Assembly (NCBI RefSeq): GCF_016742955.1 | Contig: NZ_JABBYC010000023.1 | Location: 1 to 63,085, forward strand | DNA: 63,085 bases | From: Myceligenerans indicum | GTDB taxonomy: Bacteria > Actinomycetota > Actinomycetes > Actinomycetales > Cellulomonadaceae | Direction: 5' to 3' | Shown here: positions 24,410 to 32,847 of the stretch, piece after piece | How positions within the stretch are numbered: position 1 is the stretch's first letter | Layout: the number at the start of each line of letters is the position of its first letter | Notes under the pieces: model-generated | Seen by the model: the letters and a program-made list of their open reading frames with translations, nothing else | Database searches by the model: none | Told to the model about the DNA's origin: nothing | Program-made: the position numbers and the translations under genes

Positions 24410-25993
24410 TCAACGTCCCGTCGGCTCCAGGGGAATCCTGACCTCCATGGTGGTCCCGTCCCCGTCGGGCCGGTCGGTGACGGTCACCTCACCGCCATGG
24501 GCCGTGACGATCGCTGCGACGATCGCAAGCCCCAGACCCGTCGAGCCGTGGGAGTGACCGCGGGCGCGGTCGCCCCGGGTGAAGCGCTGGAACAACGTGG
24601 AGCGCAGGTCCGCCGGAATGCCGGGGCCGTCGTCGGACACTGCCACGACGGCGGTCGCCCGGTCCGCGGGCTCGTCCGGGACCCGCCCCGTGCCCGTGGG
24701 CGCCGACGGCGTTCGCTCGGTGCGGACCGACACCACGACGCGGGTCCCCGCCGGTGTGTGCATCCGCGCGTTGCCCAGCAGGTTCGCGAAGACCTGACGG
24801 AGCCGTGCCTCGTCGCCCGGCACCACCGCCTCGGGCGGGCCCGCCTCGGCGTCGTCGCCGGCGTCGTCCCCGGACCCGCCGGAGGGGTCGCAGGGCAGGT
24901 CCAGCTCCCACGTGTGGTCCGGACTCGCAGCGTGGGCGTCCGAGACGGCGTCCGCCGCGAGCGCCACCAGGTCCACGGGTTCCCGCTCCAGGGGGCGCCC
25001 GGCGTCCAGGCGGGCGAGCAGCAGGAGGTCGTTCACGAGCCCTCCCATGCGCTGGGACTCTGCCTCGATCCGTGTGAGGGCGTGGTCGACGTCGGCGCCG
25101 GGGCGCCTGGCGAGTTCCGCGTACCCGCGCACGGAGGCGAGGGGCGTGCGCAGTTCGTGCGACGCGTCGGCGACGAACTGGCGGACCTGGGACTCGGAGT
25201 CGTGTCGTGCGGTCAGGGCCCGTTCCACGTGTCCCAGGAGCCGGTTGAGGGCGGCGCCGACCTTGCCGGCCTCGGTGCGTTCGTCGGTGTGGCTGCTGGG
25301 GACGCGGGGTATCGCGCCGACCTCGCCGCGGGCGAGTTCCAGGTCGGAGGCGTTCACGGCGGCGGCGGCGACCTCGTTCAGGGGGCGGAGGGAGCGTCGC
25401 ACGAGCCAGGTGCCGGCGGCCGCGGCAAGGGCGATGCCGCTCGCGCCGATCACGAACTCGACGGCGACGTACCTGGTCAGGGTGCCGGTCACGTCGCTGG
25501 TGGGCATGGCGATGATGGAGGGCTCGCCCTGGGACGTAGTGGTCGCGACCGCGCGGTAGGCGCCGAGGTCGGGGACGTCGACGGGGTGGGGCCGGTCGTC
25601 GGCGGGGACGGTCTGGAGCGTTGTGATCTGTTCCTCGGTCAGGGTGCTGAAGGCGCCCTCGCCGGTGAGATATCCGGCGCGGGAGACCTCGCCGTCGGTG
25701 TAGACGATCACAAGTGTTCCGGCGTTCTGGCCGAGCCAGGGTGCGGACGGCGTCTCCGTGGCGTCCGTGTCAGGTGAGGTCCGGTCCGGAAGCTGCATGC
25801 GGTCCCGGACGCGCTGCGGCGGAGGGTTGGCCGCGCGCCGGGAGGCCTCGGTGAGCTCGGTGTCGAGCTGGTCGGTGAGCTGGGAGCGCAGCGCGAAGGT
25901 CGAGGCGATCCCGACCACGAGGGTGAACGCGAGCAGTACGAGCAGCAGTGTCGCGACGAGGCGCGCCCGCAGGGTGGCGGGCAGGAGGGTCAT
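24410..25993 (-). CDS. Two-component sensor histidine kinase
   Basis: A 527-residue membrane kinase. Two helices at about residues 11-33 and 177-198 bracket an external sensor domain of about 140 residues. A HAMP-like segment follows, then the dimerisation domain with the phosphorylated His279 (ADASHELRTPL) and the ATP-binding domain (N-box NLLGNARMHT, DDGPGIP, and STGLGLAIV). It resembles the CseC/TcrY/TrcS group, whose regulators lie beside it. The ATG at 25993 overlaps the response-regulator stop (ATGA). The frame stays open upstream, but that part is the regulator in another frame. The signal is unknown. Confidence 0.92.
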   Translation of the reverse strand: MTLLPATLRARLVATLLLVLLAFTLVVGIASTFALRSQLTDQLDTELTEASRRAANPPPQRVRDRMQLPDRTSPDTDATETPSAPWLGQNAGTLVIVYTDGEVSRAGYLTGEGAFSTLTEEQITTLQTVPADDRPHPVDVPDLGAYRAVATTTSQGEPSIIAMPTSDVTGTLTRYVAVEFVIGASGIALAAAAGTWLVRRSLRPLNEVAAAAVNASDLELARGEVGAIPRVPSSHTDERTEAGKVGAALNRLLGHVERALTARHDSESQVRQFVADASHELRTPLASVRGYAELARRPGADVDHALTRIEAESQRMGGLVNDLLLLARLDAGRPLEREPVDLVALAADAVSDAHAASPDHTWELDLPCDPSGGSGDDAGDDAEAGPPEAVVPGDEARLRQVFANLLGNARMHTPAGTRVVVSVRTERTPSAPTGTGRVPDEPADRATAVVAVSDDGPGIPADLRSTLFQRFTRGDRARGHSHGSTGLGLAIVAAIVTAHGGEVTVTDRPDGDGTTMEVRIPLEPTGR

Positions 25994-26772
25994 GCGTCGC
26001 CGCCGTCGGTCCCGGCGGCGGGCTTGAGGACGTACCCCACCCCGCGCAGGGTGTGGATCATCGGTTCGCGTCCCTTGTCGACCTTGCGCCTGAGGTAGGA
26101 GATGTACAGCTCGACGATGTTGGCGCGTCCGCCGAAGTCGTAGCTCCACACGTGGTCGAGGATCTGTGCCTTGGACAGCACCTTGCGGGCGTTGCGCATG
26201 AGGTAGCGCAGCAGTTCGAACTCGGTCGCGGTGAGGCGGATCGCCTCCCCGTCCCGGGCGACGTCGTGGGATTCCTCGTTCAGGACGAGGTCGCCCACGA
26301 CGAGGGCGGGCTCCGGCCGGATCGGCGAGGCTCCCGCCCGGCGCAGGAGTCCGCGCAGGCGGGCGACCACCTCTTCGAGACTGAACGGCTTGGTGACGTA
26401 GTCGTCGCCGCCGGCGGTGAGACCGGCGATGCGGTCCTCCACGGAATCCTTCGCGGTGAGGAACAGAACGGGCATGTCGTGGCCGCTCGCGCGAAGGCGG
26501 CCCAGCAAGGACACGCCGTCGGAGTCGGGCAGCATGACGTCCAGGACCAGCAGGTCGGGCGCCGCTTCGCGGACGGCGGCAGTCGCCGCCGCGGCGGTTC
26601 CGGCGGTGGACACCTCCCAGCCCTCGTACCGCAGCGTCGCCGCGAGAAGTCCGGCGATGTTGGGTTCGTCGTCGACCACCAGCACGCGCAGCGCCGAGCC
26701 GTCCGGGCGGGTCAGGTGCGGGCTTCCGAGCGCCGGGACGGTCGTGCCGCTCGGCGGCGTGGCGGTGGTCAT
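25990..26772 (-). CDS. Two-component response regulator, OmpR family
   Basis: A 260-residue DNA-binding regulator. The receiver domain (about 28-142) has the acidic pair Asp34-Asp35, the phospho-acceptor Asp78 (LLVLDVMLPDSDG) and Lys in LTAKDS. An OmpR-type winged helix fills the last 95 residues (LTATEFELLRYLMRN...VGYVLKP). It is transcribed first and overlaps the sensor kinase gene by 4 nt. The 27-residue lead before the receiver is unconserved. Targets are unknown; the divergent PAP2 gene shares its 123-bp upstream region and is a candidate. Confidence 0.93.
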   Translation of the reverse strand: MTTATPPSGTTVPALGSPHLTRPDGSALRVLVVDDEPNIAGLLAATLRYEGWEVSTAGTAAAATAAVREAAPDLLVLDVMLPDSDGVSLLGRLRASGHDMPVLFLTAKDSVEDRIAGLTAGGDDYVTKPFSLEEVVARLRGLLRRAGASPIRPEPALVVGDLVLNEESHDVARDGEAIRLTATEFELLRYLMRNARKVLSKAQILDHVWSYDFGGRANIVELYISYLRRKVDKGREPMIHTLRGVGYVLKPAAGTDGGDA

Positions 26773-26883
26773 GGCTTCCAGTCTGCTTCCCCGCATCCAT
26801 GCCCGCTGTGGCGGACCTGTGTCCACGCTGTGTCTTCCCGGGTGCGAGCCGGTCGTCGACGCCCGGACGCCAGGTGGCTCGCC

Positions 26884-26889
26884 TACTGT
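26884..26889 (+). promoter_or_regulatory. -10 hexamer for leaderless PAP2 gene
   Basis: TACTGT ends 6 nt before the GTG start at 26896, placing the transcription start on the first codon. No ribosome binding site is present. Confidence 0.5.
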
Positions 26890-26895
26890 GGGCCC

Positions 26896-27792
26896 GTGGC
26901 AGTCCCCACGACGCAGCAGGTTTCCCGTGTCCGGCTCGGTGGCCGGAGGCGTGCCGCCGCACGCGTGGGAGCGGCGGCGGTCACGCTGATCTCCGTGCTG
27001 GGCGTGTGGGCGGTCTGGCGGGTGATGGTCGTCACGGGGCTGGGCCAGCAGACCGAGGAGGCCGCGCTCGACGGCGCGGGCCGTTTCCAGGGCGCGTTCG
27101 CGCCTCTTGCCGATCCGGTGCTGCGGCTCGGCGAGCTGCGCTGGCTGGTGGCGGGGTCTCTCGTGGCGGTGGCCGTGGCGCTGGCGCGTCGCCGCCCGCT
27201 GGTGGCGGTGCAGGTGGCGGTCCTGATCGCGGGGGCCAACGTGACGACTCAGGTGGTCAAGGCCGACGTGCTGTACCGGCCGGACCACCTCGTGGGGTGG
27301 AACAGCGGTGTCAACACGCTGCCCAGCGGACACACCACGGTGGCCGCGTCGGTCTGGGCGGGTCTGCTGCTGGCGGTGCCGCGCGGGTGGCGGCCGGTGG
27401 TGGCGCTGGGAGGTGCGGCGGCGACGTCGGCGATGGGGGTCGCCACGATCGTGGACCGCTGGCACCGGCCGTCCGACGTCGTGGCCGCACTGCTCGTGGT
27501 GCTCGCCTGGGCCGCGCTGATCTGCGCCCTGACCCCCCGCTCCGCGGCCGACCAGCCCACGGAGGCAGGCGGCGGGTTCACCGTGACCGTGGCGGTCCTG
27601 CTCGGTGTCGTCGCGCTCGTCACCGGGGTCGTGGCGGTGCCGGCGATCGCGACGGTGGCCGGATTCGGCCCGCTGCCGACGTCGGGAATGATGACGGCGT
27701 ACGCCGGAGCAGTCCTCGCGGTGATCTCGGCGAGCCTGGGGACGACGGCGGTGCTCCTGGTGGTCCGCCAGGCGACGGCCCGCTCACGCTGA
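26896..27792 (+). CDS. PAP2-superfamily membrane phosphatase
   Basis: A 298-residue integral membrane protein with six or more helices. PAP2 motifs are visible: KADVLYRP (motif 1, one residue shorter than the classical spacing), LPSGHTT (motif 2), and DRWHRPSDV (motif 3, with the catalytic His). Such enzymes dephosphorylate lipid phosphates or polyprenyl pyrophosphates at the outer membrane face. GTG 26896 follows a -10 hexamer by 6 nt; the longer open frame upstream is the shadow of the response regulator. It is divergent from the two-component system. Confidence 0.85.
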   Translation: MAVPTTQQVSRVRLGGRRRAAARVGAAAVTLISVLGVWAVWRVMVVTGLGQQTEEAALDGAGRFQGAFAPLADPVLRLGELRWLVAGSLVAVAVALARRRPLVAVQVAVLIAGANVTTQVVKADVLYRPDHLVGWNSGVNTLPSGHTTVAASVWAGLLLAVPRGWRPVVALGGAAATSAMGVATIVDRWHRPSDVVAALLVVLAWAALICALTPRSAADQPTEAGGGFTVTVAVLLGVVALVTGVVAVPAIATVAGFGPLPTSGMMTAYAGAVLAVISASLGTTAVLLVVRQATARSR

Positions 27793-27947
27793 CCGCCCGG
27801 CGCGGTTCCCTGCGCCAGGCCGATGCGGGCGGTAGTGTCTGGAGGCCACCCGTGGCGTACCGTGGGTTCGCCGGTGCCGCACGTCGACGTGGCGGCCCGG
27901 ACCGCCCAACGCCACGCCGACCGCCAGGAAGCAGGAACGGATCTCGG

Positions 27948-30770
27948 ATGCCCCAGCCACGCAAGCTCGTGATCGTCGAGTCGCCCACGAAGGCTCGCAA
28001 GATCCAGGGCTATCTCGGCGACGACTTCGAGGTCGAGGCCAGCGTGGGGCACATCCGCGACCTCCCGCAGCCGCGCGAGCTGCCCGCCGAGATGAAGAAG
28101 GGGCCGTACGGCAAGTTCGCGGTCGACGTCGACAACGGGTTCGACCCGTACTACGTGGTGCACGCGGACAAGAAGAAGAAGGTCACCGAGCTCAAGCGGG
28201 CGCTCAAGGAGGCCGACGAGCTCTACCTCGCCACCGACGAGGACCGCGAGGGCGAGGCGATCGCCTGGCATCTGATCCAGGAGCTGAAGCCGAAGGTCCC
28301 GGTCAAGCGGATGGTGTTCCACGAGATCACCCGCGAGGCGATCATGCGGGCCCTGGAGAACACCCGGGAGCTGGACCAGGACCTGGTGGACGCCCAGGAG
28401 ACGCGTCGCATCCTCGACCGTCTGTACGGGTACGAGGTCTCTCCCGTGCTCTGGCGCAAGGTGGGCAAGGGCACCTCCGCCGGGCGCGTCCAGTCGGTCG
28501 CGACGCGACTCGTCGTCGAGCGCGAACGTGAGCGCATGGCGTTCGTTTCCGCCGCCTACTGGGACGTGACGGGGACGTTCGCGCAGGCGGACGACGCCGG
28601 TCAGCCCGCGTTCCGCGCCCGGCTCGCCCAGCTCGGCGGGGACCGGGTGGCCACGGGCCGCGACTTCGACGACCGGGGCCGGCTGAAGGGCCGCACCGGT
28701 GTGATCCAGCTCGACGAGGCCGCCGCGACGGCCGTCGTCGGCGGGCTCGACGGCGCCGACTTCCAGGTCAAGAGCCTGGAGACCAAGCCGTACACGCGGC
28801 GCCCGGCGGCGCCGTTCACGACCTCCACCCTGCAGCAGGAGGCGGGCCGCAAGCTGCGGATGAGTTCCCGGCAGACCATGCGTACCGCGCAGGCGCTGTA
28901 CGAGAACGGGTACATCACCTACATGCGTACCGACAGCCCGTCGCTGTCGAAGGAGGCCACGGACGCGGCGCGCCGCCAGGCGGCCGAGCTGTACGGCGCG
29001 GAGTACGTGCCCGGGTCGCCGCGGCTGTACCAGTCCAAGAGCAAGGGTGCCCAGGAGGCGCACGAGGCGATCCGCCCTGCCGGTGACTCCTTCCGCACCC
29101 CGGCGCAGGTGGCCGGGGAACTCGCCGGTGACCAGTTCCGGCTGTACGAGCTGATCTGGAAGCGCACGGTCGCCTCCCAGATGGCCGATGCCAAGGGGTC
29201 GACCGCGACCGTCCGGCTCGGCGCGCAGGTGGCGGGGTCGGCTCCGGCGCACGCGGGTAGCGAGGCGGTGTTCAGCGCGTCCGGGACCGTGATCACGTTC
29301 CGTGGGTTCCTCGCCGCCTACGAGGAGTCCCGGGACCTGGACCCGGACGCCGAGAGCGCGGACGGTGCGCGCAAGGCGTCGTCGGGACGGAACGGCGCGA
29401 AGGACGACACCGAGACGCGCCTGCCGACGATGGCCGAGGGCGACACGCTGACCGGCCGTGACCTCGCCGCCGAGGGGCACACGACGTCGCCGCCCGCCCG
29501 CTACACCGAGGCGTCTCTGGTCAAGGCGCTGGAGGAGCGCGGCATCGGACGTCCCTCCACGTACGCCGCGATCATCTCGACCATCCAGGACCGTGAGTAC
29601 GTGTGGAGCCGCGGGCAGGCGCTCGTGCCGACCTGGCGCGCGTTCGCCGTCGTGCGGCTCCTGGAGCGGCACTTCGTCCGGCTGGTCGACTACGACTTCA
29701 CGGCAGCCATGGAGGCGGACCTCGACGAGATCGCCGCCGGTGACCGCCACCGTGTGGCGTGGTTGCGGGAGTTCTACTTCGGGGAGGAAGCCCCCGGCGT
29801 CGACGACGTCGACGGAACGTCGGACTCCGAAGGCGTCGACGCGCACGGCGGGGGGCTGCGTGACCTGGTCGAGCACCTTGGGGAGATCGACGCGGCAGCG
29901 ATCAACTCCGTGGACATCGGCGAGGGGATCCGGGTGCGCGTGGGCCGCTACGGCCCGTACCTGGAGGACACGCAGGCACAGGTGGCCGACGGGGAGAAGC
30001 CCGTCCGGCCCCGCATTCCCGACGACGTCGCCCCCGACGAGATGACGGTCGCCAAGGCGCGTGAACTGTTCGCCGCCGGAGCCGACGACGGCCGGGTGCT
30101 CGGCGACGACCCCGGTACCGGGCATCCGATCGTGGCGAGGAACGGCCGCTTCGGGCCGTACGTGACCGAACAGCTCCCGGAGCCGGACCTCGACCCGGAC
30201 CTGTCCGCCGCGGCGCGGAAGCGGGCGCTCGCGAAACTGCCGAAGCCGCGGACCGCCTCCCTGTTCAAGGACATGACGCTGGACGGCATCACGCTCGACG
30301 ACGCGCTGCGCCTGCTCTCGCTGCCGCGTGTGGTCGGCGTCGACCCGGAGAGCGGCACGGAGATCACCGCGCAGAACGGGCGCTACGGGCCCTACCTCAA
30401 GAAGGGCACGGACTCACGGTCCCTGGCCACCGAGGAGTCCCTGTTCAGCGTCACGCTGGACGAGGCGCTCGAGCTGTACAAGCAGCCCAAGCGCCGCGGA
30501 CGTGCCGCCGCGGCGCCGCCGCTGCGCGAGCTCGGCGAGGATCCGACCAGCAAGAAGCCGATCGTCGTGAAGGACGGCAGGTTCGGACCGTACGTGACCG
30601 ACGGCGAGACGAACCGGACGCTTCCCCGCGACCTCACGCCCGATTCCATCACCCCGGAGCGCGCGATCCAGCTGCTGGAGGAGAAGCGGACGCAGGCGCC
30701 GAAGAAGAAGACCGCGCGGAAGCCCGCCGCCAAGAAGACGACCACGAAGAAGCCGGCGGCCAAGAAGTAG
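27948..30770 (+). CDS. topA: DNA topoisomerase I
   Basis: A 940-residue type IA topoisomerase that relaxes negative supercoils. The TOPRIM domain starts at residue 6 (KLVIVESPTKARKI), with its acidic DEDREGE motif near 103. The active-site Tyr325 is in YITYMRTDSP. The C-terminal third holds four topoisomerase C-terminal repeats recognisable by GRYGPY/GRFGPY cores, and the last 25 residues are a Lys/Ala/Thr-rich basic tail. There are no zinc fingers, as is usual for actinobacterial TopA. The ATG has a weak GCAGGAACGGA upstream. It lies before tmk and holB, a common actinobacterial neighbourhood. Confidence 0.97.
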   Translation: MPQPRKLVIVESPTKARKIQGYLGDDFEVEASVGHIRDLPQPRELPAEMKKGPYGKFAVDVDNGFDPYYVVHADKKKKVTELKRALKEADELYLATDEDREGEAIAWHLIQELKPKVPVKRMVFHEITREAIMRALENTRELDQDLVDAQETRRILDRLYGYEVSPVLWRKVGKGTSAGRVQSVATRLVVERERERMAFVSAAYWDVTGTFAQADDAGQPAFRARLAQLGGDRVATGRDFDDRGRLKGRTGVIQLDEAAATAVVGGLDGADFQVKSLETKPYTRRPAAPFTTSTLQQEAGRKLRMSSRQTMRTAQALYENGYITYMRTDSPSLSKEATDAARRQAAELYGAEYVPGSPRLYQSKSKGAQEAHEAIRPAGDSFRTPAQVAGELAGDQFRLYELIWKRTVASQMADAKGSTATVRLGAQVAGSAPAHAGSEAVFSASGTVITFRGFLAAYEESRDLDPDAESADGARKASSGRNGAKDDTETRLPTMAEGDTLTGRDLAAEGHTTSPPARYTEASLVKALEERGIGRPSTYAAIISTIQDREYVWSRGQALVPTWRAFAVVRLLERHFVRLVDYDFTAAMEADLDEIAAGDRHRVAWLREFYFGEEAPGVDDVDGTSDSEGVDAHGGGLRDLVEHLGEIDAAAINSVDIGEGIRVRVGRYGPYLEDTQAQVADGEKPVRPRIPDDVAPDEMTVAKARELFAAGADDGRVLGDDPGTGHPIVARNGRFGPYVTEQLPEPDLDPDLSAAARKRALAKLPKPRTASLFKDMTLDGITLDDALRLLSLPRVVGVDPESGTEITAQNGRYGPYLKKGTDSRSLATEESLFSVTLDEALELYKQPKRRGRAAAAPPLRELGEDPTSKKPIVVKDGRFGPYVTDGETNRTLPRDLTPDSITPERAIQLLEEKRTQAPKKKTARKPAAKKTTTKKPAAKK

Positions 30771-30823
30771 CCGCCGCGGAGGGCACGCTGTCGGTGTCAG
30801 CGTTCCGCACTAGTGTTGCGAGC

Positions 30824-31603
30824 GTGAGCACACCGGGATTCTTCATCTCCTTCGAGGGCGGCGACGGCGTCGGGAAATCCACCCAGGCACGTCTGCTGGG
30901 CGACTGGCTGGCCGACCTGACCGGCCGCGAGGTCGTGCTCACCCGTGAGCCCGGGGGCACCGACCTGGGCAAGGAACTTCGCGCCGCCGTCCTGCACGGC
31001 CAGGACATGGGGCCCCGGGCGGAGGCGCTGCTCTACGCGGCGGACCGCGCGCACCACGTGGAATCCCTGATCCGTCCCGCCCTGCACCGTGGTGCCGTGG
31101 TCATCACCGACCGCTACCTCGACTCGTCGGTCGCCTACCAGGCGGGCGGGCGCACGCTCGGGGAACGCGACGTCGAGCGGCTGTCGCTGTGGGCCACGGA
31201 CGGTCTGCTCCCGGATGCCACCGTTCTGCTGGACCTCGATCCCGTCGCCGCCGCCGGGCGGCGCACCGCCACCGGCGAGGCACCCGACCGGCTGGAGCGC
31301 GCGGGCGACGAGTTCCACCGTCGCACCCGGGACGCATACCTGCGCCGTGCCGGCACCGACCCGGACCGCTGGATCGTCGTGGACGGGGCCAGGCCCGTGG
31401 AGGACATCCAGGCACAGATCCGGGTGGACGTCGCCGCCCGTCTCGGGCTGACGCCCGTGGTGACCGAGGCGGTCACCGAGGCCGCGCCCACCACGGAGGC
31501 CGCGCCCACCACGGAGACCGCACCCACCACGGAGACCGCACCCACCACGGAGACCGGCGAACCGGCCCGCGACGCGACGGACTCGCGGGAGGAGAAGGCG
31601 TGA
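30824..31603 (+). CDS. tmk: Thymidylate kinase
   Basis: A 259-residue kinase converting dTMP to dTDP. The P-loop is at residues 11-20 (EGGDGVGKST), the DRY motif is TDRYLDSSVAYQ, and the LID region is near residue 150. The core ends at about residue 210. A tail of about 50 residues, rich in Thr, Glu, Ala and Pro and encoded by an 18-bp tandem repeat, is unusual for the family and probably disordered. GTG 30824 lies 7 nt after a TAGTGT hexamer (30811-30816) with no ribosome binding site, suggesting a leaderless mRNA. It overlaps holB by 4 nt. Confidence 0.96.
   Translation: MSTPGFFISFEGGDGVGKSTQARLLGDWLADLTGREVVLTREPGGTDLGKELRAAVLHGQDMGPRAEALLYAADRAHHVESLIRPALHRGAVVITDRYLDSSVAYQAGGRTLGERDVERLSLWATDGLLPDATVLLDLDPVAAAGRRTATGEAPDRLERAGDEFHRRTRDAYLRRAGTDPDRWIVVDGARPVEDIQAQIRVDVAARLGLTPVVTEAVTEAAPTTEAAPTTETAPTTETAPTTETGEPARDATDSREEKA
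31481..31552 (+). repeat. 18-bp tandem repeat in the tmk tail
   Basis: Four 18-bp units, 31481-31498, 31499-31516, 31517-31534 and 31535-31552, encode the hexapeptide APTTE plus A or T four times. Units 1-2 are identical and units 3-4 are identical, which suggests two rounds of duplication. Copy number may vary between strains. Confidence 0.9.
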
Positions 31604-32736
31604 GCGTCTGGGACGAGGTCGTGGGCCAGGAGTCGGCCGTGTCCATGCTCAGCACGTCGGCGACTCGTGCGGAGGCGATGACCCACGCCTGGCTGCTCAC
31701 CGGTCCGCCCGGGTCAGGACGTTCCGTGGCGGCCCGTGCCTTCGCGGCCGCGCTGCAGTGCGAACAGGGCGGATGCGGCTCCTGCCATGCCTGTACGACG
31801 GCGCTGGCCGGCACCCACCCCGACGTGACCCTCCTGGCCACCGACAAGGTCGTCATCACGATCGACGAGGTCAGGGACCTGGTCGGCACGGCTGCCCGCA
31901 CCCCGACGCTGGGCCGGTGGCGGGTGATCATCGTCGAGGACGCCGACCGGATGGCCGAGCGGACCACGAACCTGCTGCTCAAGTCGATCGAGGAGCCGCC
32001 CCCGCACACGGTGTGGGTGCTGTGCGCCCCGTCCGTGCAGGACGTGCTGCCCACGATCCGCTCGCGTTGCCGGGCGGTGGTGCTGCGCGTACCGCCTGCC
32101 GATGCCGTCGCCGATCTCCTGGTGCGGCGCGACGGAGTCGACCCCGCCGTCGCGCTGACCGCGGCCCGCGCGGCCCAGAGTCACGTGGGGATGGCGCGGC
32201 GTCTCGCGCGGGACGCGGGAGCCCGGGAACGGCGCTCCGCCGTGCTCGACGTCGCACGCCGGATCCGTGGCGTGGGAGATGCCGTCCTGGCTGCCGGTGA
32301 GCTGGTCGACGTGGCCAAGGCGGAGGCCGCGGCAGCCACCGAGGAGCGGGACGCCGCCGAGAAGGCGGAACTGCTCCGCGCGCTCGGCGTCGCCGACGGC
32401 GAGACCCTGCCACCCAAGCTGCGTTCCCAGGTGAAGCAGCTCGAGGAGGGCCAGAAGCGCCGCGCCACCCGCCGCCAGCGTGACGTGCTGGACAGGGCCA
32501 TGCTCGACCTGCTGTCCCTCTACCGGGACGTGCTCGTGGTGCAGCTCGGCGCCGACGTCGACCCGGTCAACACCGAGCACGCCGGCATCGTCCGCGACCT
32601 CGCCCGCGACTCCACCCCCGAGCAGACGATCCGGCGCATGGACGCCATCGCCGTTGCCCGACAGCGTCTCGACGGCAACGTGGCGCCGCTGCTCGCGTGT
32701 GAGGCCATGACGATCGCGCTGCGTCCGCAGGGCTGA
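31600..32736 (+). CDS. holB: DNA polymerase III delta' subunit
   Basis: A 378-residue clamp-loader subunit. The AAA+ domain has a degenerate P-loop (GPPGSGRS, Arg in place of Lys), typical of delta', which does not hydrolyse ATP. The zinc module is Cys54, Cys59, Cys62 and Cys65. The sensor-1 region has LLLKSIEEPPPHT. A Glu/Ala-rich helical insert lies near residue 235. GTG 31600 overlaps the tmk stop (GTGA), with GGAGGAGAA before it. The pair with tmk is a classic arrangement. Confidence 0.95.
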   Translation: MSVWDEVVGQESAVSMLSTSATRAEAMTHAWLLTGPPGSGRSVAARAFAAALQCEQGGCGSCHACTTALAGTHPDVTLLATDKVVITIDEVRDLVGTAARTPTLGRWRVIIVEDADRMAERTTNLLLKSIEEPPPHTVWVLCAPSVQDVLPTIRSRCRAVVLRVPPADAVADLLVRRDGVDPAVALTAARAAQSHVGMARRLARDAGARERRSAVLDVARRIRGVGDAVLAAGELVDVAKAEAAAATEERDAAEKAELLRALGVADGETLPPKLRSQVKQLEEGQKRRATRRQRDVLDRAMLDLLSLYRDVLVVQLGADVDPVNTEHAGIVRDLARDSTPEQTIRRMDAIAVARQRLDGNVAPLLACEAMTIALRPQG

Positions 32737-32847
32737 TCGATCCGGTATCAACGTCCTGTCTTGTCCGGAATGAGCGTGGCTCGCTAGGCTCGCGGCTCGG
32801 CTTCCCTCTGAGGCCGGAACCCAAAAACTGAAGGAGCCACCGTCGCG

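Noticed and set aside
27249..30125. Minus-strand open frame of 958 codons opposite topA and PAP2
   Set aside because: Antisense shadow; it spans two real genes on the other strand and has no recognisable fold.
31481..31552. Tandem repeat as a CRISPR array
   Set aside because: Units are contiguous with no spacers and lie in frame inside tmk.
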